The notes below the pieces were generated by a model. The model had not been told where the DNA came from. It searched no databases and saw nothing but the letters and a program-made list of their open reading frames with translations. The translations under genes were made by a program, and so were the position numbers. Source: Veillonella sp. (GTDB lineage Bacteria; Bacillota; Negativicutes; Veillonellales; Veillonellaceae). Taken from it: a stretch of DNA of 8,277 bases. Numbering within the stretch: the stretch's first letter is position 1; the number at the start of each line of letters is the position of its first letter. The stretch covers positions 1 through 8,277 of the forward strand of contig NZ_SVCB01000033.1 of assembly GCF_015058545.1 (NCBI RefSeq). Reading direction: 5' to 3'. Positions 1-4,964 of the stretch are shown here, piece by piece.

Positions 1-343
1 CGCCCATGAAAACTTCCTGTTCTTTAATATCCTGGTTTTCAGGATCATTATTAATCAAACGAACGTTAACACGCAATGGCGCCGCATAAGTAGCATCACG
101 GTTCTTACATTCGTTAATATCGTATTTTGGCTCCCCAAGGCTAAATCCTTCAAAAGAAAGCACTAAATTACCTGAATTGTCTTTAATCGGAGAAATATCG
201 TCAAAAATATTTTGTAAACCGCTCTCCAAAAACCACTCATAAGACTTGCGTTGCACGTCCAATAAATGTGGCATTTCTAGAACTTCGTTAATTTTAGCAT
301 ACGTATAACGCGTTCTTTTACCTACCTTCTCAGGTTTGAACAT
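1..343 (-). CDS. rpoB: RNA polymerase beta subunit, N-terminal part (cut by window edge)
   Basis: This is the start of the beta subunit of DNA-dependent RNA polymerase, the catalytic core enzyme of transcription. Only the first 114 codons are inside the window; the frame is open to base 1 and continues beyond it. The translation begins MFKPEKVGKRTRYTYAK and carries hallmark beta N-terminal stretches: YEWFLESGLQNIFDDISPI at about residues 33-51, LGEPKYDINECKNRDATYAA at about 66-85, then PLRVNVRL and KEQEVFMG near the edge. The ATG at 341-343 is preceded by the purine-rich GAGGGGTGA about 8 bases upstream, a good ribosome binding site, and the start agrees with the family. In most Firmicutes rplJ-rplL lies directly upstream; here the upstream side is a roughly 500-base control region followed by the divergent thiamin operon. 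A consensus promoter at 646-674 probably drives it. Identity is near certain from the motifs. Confidence 0.96.
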   Translation of the reverse strand, partial: MFKPEKVGKRTRYTYAKINEVLEMPHLLDVQRKSYEWFLESGLQNIFDDISPIKDNSGNLVLSFEGFSLGEPKYDINECKNRDATYAAPLRVNVRLINNDPENQDIKEQEVFMG

Positions 344-449
344 ACCAGCTTTCACCCCTCATTTCAATTGGCTTACCTTCTATTCTATAACGGTATGACA
401 TCAGACAAAAATCCAGGTCTCAGTTTTCCTGTTAACGCAATGACAAAAT

Positions 450-486
450 AAGCAAGGCTCTCATTTTTTTATTTTGAACCTTGCTT
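450..486 (-). promoter_or_regulatory. inverted repeat (hairpin) in the rpoB leader
   Basis: AAGCAAGG at 450-457 and CCTTGCTT at 479-486 are exact inverted complements, 8 bp with a 21-base A/T-rich loop. Reading leftward, the second arm is followed by ATTTTGTC, too poor in T for a strong intrinsic terminator, though it could be an attenuator or a processing site. The structure is flanked by two GTTAAC hexamers, at 431-436 and 495-500. It overlaps the end of the possible leader peptide frame. Confidence 0.4.
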
Positions 487-547
487 CGCCTTCGGTTAAC
501 ACAACCTTGGAAGATTTACCCTTTATCAGTAACGATGTTATAGTCAT
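461..547 (-). CDS. possible 28-residue leader peptide in the rpoB leader
   Basis: A short open frame lies in the rpoB 5' leader, downstream of the predicted transcription start and upstream of rpoB. It would encode MTITSLLIKGKSSKVV followed by LTEGEARFKIKK. An AAGGGG ribosome binding site candidate at 559-564 lies 11 bases before its ATG, somewhat far but usable. The stop codon falls inside the loop of the inverted repeat AAGCAAGG/CCTTGCTT (450-486), so a terminating ribosome would sit on that hairpin. No protein family is recognised. It could be a translation-sensing leader peptide or chance; length alone gives little support. Confidence 0.25.
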   Translation of the reverse strand: MTITSLLIKGKSSKVVLTEGEARFKIKK

Positions 548-645
548 ATTATTGAGTACCCCTTAATTTATACGACGCATTCGTACGCCTATAAAATAAT
601 ATTATACATTAATCAATATATATCTGAGTACATTTGCAATTTAGT

Positions 646-674
646 ATTATATCATTATAAAATTGCTTTGTCAA
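646..674 (-). promoter_or_regulatory. consensus sigma-A promoter directed to rpoB
   Basis: On the minus strand the sequence reads TTGACA, a 17-base spacer, then TATAAT: a perfect match to the housekeeping consensus with ideal spacing. The -35 lies at 669-674 and the -10 at 646-651. Upstream of the -35 (675 to about 700) is a tract of T and A runs on the minus strand, typical of an UP element. The start point would be near base 639, giving a leader of about 295 bases before the rpoB ATG. This suggests rpoB has its own strong promoter at this locus. Confidence 0.8.
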
Positions 675-735
675 AAATATTTTACAAAAAAAAATTCCCG
701 GACAATGACTGCAAAAAATTTTTTGAAAAATCACT

Positions 736-763
736 TTGCCCATTCTCAAAACTCTGCTATACT
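736..763 (+). promoter_or_regulatory. probable extended -10 promoter of the thi operon
   Basis: The -10 TATACT at 758-763 is preceded by TG at 755-756, giving the extended -10 form TGCTATACT. A partial -35, TTGCCC at 736-741, sits 16 bases upstream. A palindromic A6T6 tract (713-724) and further A/T runs lie just upstream and may bend the DNA or act as an UP element. Transcription would start near base 770, about 13 bases before the terminator-like hairpin and about 90 bases before thiS. Confidence 0.55.
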
Positions 764-782
764 GAAATCAATATATAACCAT

Positions 783-834
783 GACATGAAGGGGGAGCAC
801 CACCAAAAGGGTGCTCTCCCTTCATGTCTTTTTT
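783..834 (+). terminator. strong terminator-like hairpin in the thiS leader (possible attenuator)
   Basis: Two 19-base arms, 783-801 and 810-828, pair along their whole length with a single G-U wobble (794/817). They are separated by the 8-base loop ACCAAAAG and followed directly by six T residues (829-834). This is a textbook intrinsic terminator for rightward transcription. It lies between the predicted promoter and the thiS ribosome binding site (AAGGAGG, 848-854), so it should limit transcription into the thi operon unless relieved. No TPP aptamer (CTGAGA core with CTGATCTGGATAATACC-like partner) and no competing antiterminator stem are visible upstream. It might instead end an unrecognised small upstream transcript. 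Confidence 0.8.
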
Positions 835-859
835 ATAGGAATTTTATAAGGAGGCATCC

Positions 860-1054
860 ATGATTGTCAACGGCAAAGAACAAACGCTTACGGAATCTGT
901 GACAGTTTCCGCCTTTCTCGAAACTGCGGGCTACAATTCCAAACGCGTTGTGGTGGAGCGAAACCGCATCATCATTCCGCAAAGCGAATTCGAATCAACT
1001 TGGTTACTGGACAGCGACACGCTGGAAATTGTTCACTTCGTAGGAGGCGGCTGA
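860..1054 (+). CDS. thiS: ThiS, sulfur-carrier protein for thiazole synthesis
   Basis: This is a 64-residue beta-grasp (ubiquitin-fold) carrier, the normal ThiS size. Its C-terminal glycine is adenylated by ThiF, converted to a thiocarboxylate, and donates sulfur to ThiG. The N-terminus MIVNGKEQ is the usual first strand, DTLEIVHFVGGG the usual C-terminal strand, and the protein ends in the required diglycine (here three glycines). An excellent AAGGAGG site at 848-854, 5 bases before ATG 860, fixes the start. It is the first gene of the operon; its TGA overlaps the thiF ATG by one base, implying translational coupling. The identification rests on family features plus operon context and is very secure. 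Confidence 0.95.
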   Translation: MIVNGKEQTLTESVTVSAFLETAGYNSKRVVVERNRIIIPQSEFESTWLLDSDTLEIVHFVGGG

Positions 1055-1845
1055 TGAATATTACAGTAAACGGCCAAGCCCGGTCGGTAGCTCCCGGCTC
1101 GGTTACGGCGGATATCATTACCAACGGCAGCGATGACCTTTGGTTACTAAACGGCTTTGCCGTCGATGGGGCAACGCCCCTCAAAGAGGGCGATGCTTTA
1201 TTACGCGTGTCACGCACTGAAGCACCTGACGAAGCAACGTACGACGCCGTATGGAACGCTCGTTACGGCAAAACCATTTATAACAAGCTAAAGTCGAGCC
1301 ACATTCCCATCTGCGGTGCCGGCGGTCTTGGCTCACATATCGCCATTAGCCTCGCGCGGCTTGGCATCGGCGAGCTCACCATCATCGACAAGGATGTGGT
1401 AGACATTACGAACCTTGGTCGCCAAGCTTATGAAATGACGGATTTGGGCAAACCGAAAGTTGTAGCCTTAAAAGATATTCTTCACCGCATCAATCCGTTC
1501 ATCAAAGTGAACGCCGTCCACACCACCATCAACAGCAGTAATTTTGACAACTATTTAAAAGGCTTCCCCTACATCATCGAAGCCTTCGACTCGGCTGAAA
1601 ACAAAGCGGAATTAACAAGCTATGTACTAACGCATTATCCCGCAACAACGTTAATCGGGGCCAGCGGCGTCAGCGGTTACGATCATCCGAATACGGTCCA
1701 AACCAAAGAATTATTCAGCCGCTATTACCAAACGGGTGACGGCCACAGCGAAAGCACCCTCGGACTTTTGGCACCGCGTGTCATGCTCTGTGCCGCTCAC
1801 GAAGCAACCATGCTCTTACATTTATTACTGACTCAAAAGGAGTGA
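1054..1845 (+). CDS. thiF: ThiF-family adenylyltransferase with N-terminal ThiS-like domain
   Basis: This E1-like enzyme of 263 residues is expected to activate the ThiS C-terminus with ATP. I chose ATG 1054 because it overlaps the thiS stop (TGATG), has GGAGG at 1043-1047, and starts a clean beta-grasp domain; a longer in-frame start at 1000 lies inside thiS. Residues 1-54 (MNITVNGQAR to LLRVSR) resemble ThiS but lack a C-terminal diglycine. Residues about 60-263 are the nucleotide-binding E1 domain: GAGGLGS at 88-94, IIDKDVVD at 110-117, NLGRQ at 120-124, GKPK at 132-135 and FD at 178-179. Only two cysteines are present (87 and 246), so the CxxC zinc pairs of E. coli ThiF/MoeB are absent. 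This fits the shorter ThiF family 2 of anaerobes; the role of the fused domain is unknown to me. Confidence 0.93.
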   Translation: MNITVNGQARSVAPGSVTADIITNGSDDLWLLNGFAVDGATPLKEGDALLRVSRTEAPDEATYDAVWNARYGKTIYNKLKSSHIPICGAGGLGSHIAISLARLGIGELTIIDKDVVDITNLGRQAYEMTDLGKPKVVALKDILHRINPFIKVNAVHTTINSSNFDNYLKGFPYIIEAFDSAENKAELTSYVLTHYPATTLIGASGVSGYDHPNTVQTKELFSRYYQTGDGHSESTLGLLAPRVMLCAAHEATMLLHLLLTQKE

Positions 1846-1849
1846 CACT

Positions 1850-2674
1850 ATGTCAACAACAGCCTCACAACAGGCCACCATCGAACCAAGTTCTAAATTT
1901 ACACCGGAAGGCGATACCTTCACGCTGGGCGGCAAAACATTTTCTTCCCGCCTTATCTTAGGTTCCGGCAAATTTTCACTACCCCTTATAAAAGCCGTCG
2001 CCGAAGAAGGCAAGGCTCAAATCATCACCTTAGCTTTGCGTCGCGCCACGCCGGACGGGCAAGAAAACATCTTAGACTTTATGCCTAAAGATGTAACCTT
2101 ATTGCCAAATACCTCAGGTGCCCGCACAGCGGAAGAAGCGGTGCGCATTGCCGAACTCTCCCGTGCCATGGGCTGCGGCGATTTTGTCAAAGTAGAAATC
2201 ATTAGCGATGCCCGCTGGCTCTTGCCGGATAACCAAGAAACCATCCGTGCCACCAAAATGCTGGCCGATAAAGGCTTTGTCGTACTCCCTTATATGTATC
2301 CCGATTACTATGCCACTAAGGCTCTTGAAGAAGCCGGCGCAGCCGCCATCATGCCCCTCGCCGCACCGATTGGCAGTAACCGCGGTCTTTGTACCAAAGC
2401 TTTCATCGACATTGTTCTAAAAAGTACGGACTTGCCGGTTATCGTCGATGCAGGCATCGGCAAACCGTCGGAAGCATGCGAAGCCATGGAGATGGGTGTC
2501 ACCGCCATCATGTGCAACACGGCCATCGCCACGGCCGGCAATGTAGCGCAAATGTGTAAAGCTTTTCGCCTCGCCATCGAAGCCGGTCGCCTGGCGTACC
2601 TTGGCCAAACGGGCCGCGTTATTGCGGACCAAGCGGAAGCATCCAGCCCACTCACGGGCTTCTTGAACGATTAA
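1850..2674 (+). CDS. thiG: ThiG, thiazole synthase
   Basis: ThiG is a TIM-barrel enzyme that forms the thiazole phosphate from 1-deoxyxylulose 5-phosphate, dehydroglycine and ThiS thiocarboxylate. Visible family motifs are FSSRLILGSGKF (31-42), LLPNTSGARTAEEAV (84-98), FVKVEII with the predicted Schiff-base lysine K114 (112-118), PLAAPIGSNRGL (169-180), DAGIGKPSEA (200-209) and NTAIATAGN (223-231). The usual protein is about 255 residues; this one is 274 because of a polar N-terminal extension of roughly 22 residues (MSTTASQQATIEPSSK). No alternative ATG follows in that stretch, and AAAAGGAG precedes ATG 1850, with only 4 bases after the thiF stop, so the start is sound. The ribosome binding site lies within the end of thiF, suggesting coupled translation. 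Confidence 0.96.
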   Translation: MSTTASQQATIEPSSKFTPEGDTFTLGGKTFSSRLILGSGKFSLPLIKAVAEEGKAQIITLALRRATPDGQENILDFMPKDVTLLPNTSGARTAEEAVRIAELSRAMGCGDFVKVEIISDARWLLPDNQETIRATKMLADKGFVVLPYMYPDYYATKALEEAGAAAIMPLAAPIGSNRGLCTKAFIDIVLKSTDLPVIVDAGIGKPSEACEAMEMGVTAIMCNTAIATAGNVAQMCKAFRLAIEAGRLAYLGQTGRVIADQAEASSPLTGFLND

Positions 2675-2698
2675 ATACATACACACGAAATGATTACG

Positions 2699-2758
2699 TG
2701 CGCATCTTCAAGACAAGTTCTTCCGACATTGATCACCGGATTACTTTCCTAATGCGCA
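2699..2758 (+). other. inverted repeat in the thiG-thiH spacer
   Basis: The only sizeable gap in the operon (2675-2792, 118 bases) contains TGCGCAT at 2699-2705 and its exact complement ATGCGCA at 2752-2758, enclosing 46 bases. There is no T run after it, so it is not an intrinsic terminator; it could be an mRNA processing or stabilising element that sets thiH expression apart from thiSFG. No convincing promoter is visible in the gap. Confidence 0.35.
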
Positions 2759-2792
2759 ATTAAACTCAAGCTAAATAATTTAGGAGATCATA

Positions 2793-4031
2793 ATGAATAT
2801 ATTACCTACTCCTCGTCATATGATGCCGCCCAAGCTCAATGGCCACATCAAAACGGCCACGCCCGACGACGAAGCTGTATTAAAAAATAACATCATGGCC
2901 TACACTTCGTCCATGGACCAATTGGATATGACGCGGCTCAACTATGTGCTGAATACTAAAAACAGCTTTTCTGATAAAAACTTTACCGCCCACCATGTAG
3001 AGCAAGCCTTGGCCAAAGACACATTGGAGCCGGAAGATTTTATGGCCCTCCTCAGTACGGCTGCCGCTCCCTATTTAGAGGCGATGGCGCAAAAAGCCAA
3101 AACCTTAACGCGGGCTCGCTTCGGCAATAACGTGCAACTATTCACGCCCCTCTATATCGCCAACTACTGCCATAACGGTTGTCGTTACTGTGGTTTTAAC
3201 AGTAAACAAACGATTAAACGCGCCCAACTTTCCATGGATGATGTGAAACGCGAGTTAGAAAGCATTGCTCAAACAGGCTTACAAGAAATTCTATTTTTAA
3301 CCGGTGAATCAGAATCGCGCTCTTCCATCGAATATATTGCAGCCGCCCTCGAACTGGCCAAACCATATTTTGCCAACATCGGCATAGAAATCTATCCGGC
3401 CAATCAAGCGGACTACGAAATTCTCCATCAAGCAGGCGCGGACTTCATCACTGTATTCCAAGAGTCTTACGACCTTAAAGCGTATGAATACTACCACCCT
3501 TACGGCAATAAACGCTCCTTCCCGTATCGCTTTTATGCCCAAGAACGGGCTTTGAACAGCGGCTTTAGAGGCGCCGGCTTTGCCGCTTTATTAGGTCTTA
3601 GCAATTTCCGCTACGATGCCTTAGCCACCGGGCTTCACGTCTGGTCTACGCAACAAGCCTTCCCGGCCGCCGAACTCAGTTTTTCCGTACCACGCTTGCG
3701 TCCGGTTAACGGTGAACTGGGACACTTCAACCATTTAGTGAGCGACCGTGACTTCTTACAAATCATGTGTGCCTATCGTTTGTTTGTTCCGCAAGCACAA
3801 ATTACCGTATCCAGCCGCGAAAGCAAAGAATTCCGCAATGCAGTCATGAATATTTGTGCCACCAAAGTATCGGCCGGCGTTCAAGTGGATGTGGGCGGCC
3901 ACAGTGCCAGTAATAAACATCGCAGTAGCGACCAATTTGACATTAGCGATACCCGCAGCGTTGCCGAAATGCATGATGATATTCAAAAACTGGGCCTCCA
4001 GGTAGTGTACCATGACCACATCCGTGTCTAA
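2793..4031 (+). CDS. thiH: ThiH, radical SAM 2-iminoacetate (dehydroglycine) synthase
   Basis: ThiH uses a [4Fe-4S] cluster and S-adenosylmethionine to split tyrosine into p-cresol and dehydroglycine, the latter used by ThiG. The radical SAM motif CxxxCxxC appears as NYCHNGCRYCGFN, with C126, C130 and C133. Further family signatures are LFTPLYIANYC before the cluster, ILFLTGES, EIYPANQADYE, FQESYD, LSFSVPRLRP, and the C-terminal VGGHSASN and DQFDISDTRSVAEM. At 412 residues it is about 35 longer than the E. coli enzyme; the excess is N-terminal (MNILPTPRHMMPPK onward). The start at 2793 is supported by TAGGAGA about 6 bases upstream; the internal Met35 has no site. The enzyme is oxygen-sensitive, fitting an anaerobe. 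Its 3' end overlaps the next frame by 20 bases if that gene begins at 4012. Confidence 0.95.
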   Translation: MNILPTPRHMMPPKLNGHIKTATPDDEAVLKNNIMAYTSSMDQLDMTRLNYVLNTKNSFSDKNFTAHHVEQALAKDTLEPEDFMALLSTAAAPYLEAMAQKAKTLTRARFGNNVQLFTPLYIANYCHNGCRYCGFNSKQTIKRAQLSMDDVKRELESIAQTGLQEILFLTGESESRSSIEYIAAALELAKPYFANIGIEIYPANQADYEILHQAGADFITVFQESYDLKAYEYYHPYGNKRSFPYRFYAQERALNSGFRGAGFAALLGLSNFRYDALATGLHVWSTQQAFPAAELSFSVPRLRPVNGELGHFNHLVSDRDFLQIMCAYRLFVPQAQITVSSRESKEFRNAVMNICATKVSAGVQVDVGGHSASNKHRSSDQFDISDTRSVAEMHDDIQKLGLQVVYHDHIRV

Positions 4032-4767
4032 AAACGAAGTTTTCAACTTAAAAGCTCCCTCAACTGCGCAAGGGGACGCAACCACACAAGGTTCTATGAA
4101 ACTAACCTATGTCACTCATTTACCCGCACTCTATGAGTTTTTAGGAAAAATAAATTCACCCTTGTCACCGACCGACTATTTACGAGCTCTAATTAAGTCC
4201 GGTCCCGATGCAGTATTGCTTCGAGCTAAGGAATTATCCATCAAAGAGTATGAGGACCTACTCACAGAACTTCTTCCCATAGCTAAAACGGTCGGCACGG
4301 AGCTCATCATCAGCCACCATATCGACTTAGCCATAAAATATAATTTGCCGGCTCAACTTTCAGTGCCCGAATGTCTCGATATAACGGCTCAAGCCCAGGC
4401 AGAGTCTGTTTTAGGATATAAAGTTCTTATGCCTGCCCCGTTTAAATTTGGGGTTTCAGTTCATTCTTTAGGTGAAGCCCAAAAAGGAGAATCTCAGGGT
4501 GCCAAATGGTTAGTCTTAGGGCACTTATTCCCTTCTCGCTGCAAACCGGGACTGGCACCGCGAAATAGCGCCGAATGCCAGGACGTGCTTGAGTTCGCGA
4601 AAGCCCACCATATCCCCCTTCACGCTATCGGCGGCATAAACTTTAACACGTTCAGCCAACTTCCAAAAGGATTTGCGGGCATCTATGTAATGACGGAAAC
4701 CATGGAACAGGAAGATATTTACGGTTACACGAAAAAATGGCGGCAACTGTTAAGCGGCATTGAATAA
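4012..4767 (+). CDS. tenI: TenI-like thiazole tautomerase (ThiE/TenI family)
   Basis: This TIM-barrel protein of the thiamin-phosphate synthase/TenI superfamily has LRAKE (70-74), FGVSVHSLGEA (146-156), IPLHAIGGI (201-209) and GIYVMTETM (223-231). Two features favour TenI, which aromatises the ThiG product, over ThiE. The loop reads GHLFPSRCKPGLAPR (170-184), with the TenI-type GHxF and CKxGL, where ThiE has GPxFPTxTK. The ThiE magnesium/pyrophosphate aspartates (NDD and QED regions) are replaced by SHHIDLA and LSVPE. The 251-residue frame starts at 4012 inside thiH with a weak AGG site; an in-frame ATG at 4096 (MKLTYVTHL) gives 223 residues, closer to the family, but its AAGG site is also weak, so the start is uncertain. 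It is the last gene of the operon, followed by a terminator. Many pipelines would call it thiE. Confidence 0.85.
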   Translation: MTTSVSKNEVFNLKAPSTAQGDATTQGSMKLTYVTHLPALYEFLGKINSPLSPTDYLRALIKSGPDAVLLRAKELSIKEYEDLLTELLPIAKTVGTELIISHHIDLAIKYNLPAQLSVPECLDITAQAQAESVLGYKVLMPAPFKFGVSVHSLGEAQKGESQGAKWLVLGHLFPSRCKPGLAPRNSAECQDVLEFAKAHHIPLHAIGGINFNTFSQLPKGFAGIYVMTETMEQEDIYGYTKKWRQLLSGIE

Positions 4768-4788
4768 ACTTAGTTTTCTATTAACTAC

Positions 4789-4833
4789 AAAAGGCGCTTG
4801 AATCTAAGCAGAGATAGATTCAGGCGCCTTTTT
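4789..4833 (+). terminator. intrinsic terminator of the thi operon (possibly bidirectional)
   Basis: Two 18-base arms, 4789-4806 and 4815-4832, pair with one G-U wobble around the loop AGCAGAGA. The second arm runs into five T residues (4829-4833), about 20 bases after the tenI stop. On the opposite strand the stem is followed by TTTTG, so it may also help end leftward aspA transcripts. Confidence 0.9.
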
Positions 4834-4866
4834 ATAAGGGTCATTGGCTATATTTTTATTGTATTG

Positions 4867-4963
4867 AATATGTAGTATTTGATATTCCGCATCTAGGATT
4901 TAAAATCCAGTACTCAATATCTAATACTTTGTATTCGGCATTCAGTATCTAATACTTTGTATT
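4867..4963. repeat. degenerate AT-rich tandem repeat between tenI and aspA
   Basis: TATCTAATACTTTGTATT occurs exactly at 4918-4935 and again at 4946-4963, a 28-base period. A third, degenerate copy, AATATGTAGTATTTGATATT with following CCGCAT (4867-4892), matches the 4916-4941 copy at 20 of 26 positions. Between them is the small palindrome GGATT-TAA-AATCC (4896-4908). The last copy ends two bases before the aspA stop codon. No function is evident; it looks like a short intergenic minisatellite. Confidence 0.7.
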
Positions 4964-4964
4964 A

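Noticed and set aside
330..401. 23-codon minus-strand frame (MSYRYRIEGKPIEM...) overlapping the rpoB start
   Set aside because: It has only a weak possible ribosome binding site, overlaps rpoB out of frame, and resembles no family; chance is the simplest explanation.
400..430. TPP riboswitch-like words CTGAGA and CTGGAT on the minus strand in the rpoB leader
   Set aside because: The words are adjacent rather than on separate aptamer arms, the rest of the THI element is missing, and the strand leads to rpoB, not thi genes.
663..863. 66-codon plus-strand open frame upstream of thiS
   Set aside because: It runs through the rpoB -35 box, the predicted thi promoter and the terminator hairpin, has no ribosome binding site, and its product resembles no protein.
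1000..1053. Longer ThiF start at 1000
   Set aside because: It lies inside thiS without a ribosome binding site; ATG 1054 has GGAGG, overlaps the thiS stop and begins the beta-grasp domain.
972..4746. Several minus-strand frames of 62-115 codons within the thi genes
   Set aside because: They lie antisense to well-supported genes, lack ribosome binding sites and have no recognisable motifs.
4012..4767. Plain thiE (thiamine phosphate synthase) call
   Set aside because: The ThiE aspartates for magnesium/pyrophosphate are missing and the loop is of TenI type; kept only as an alternative.
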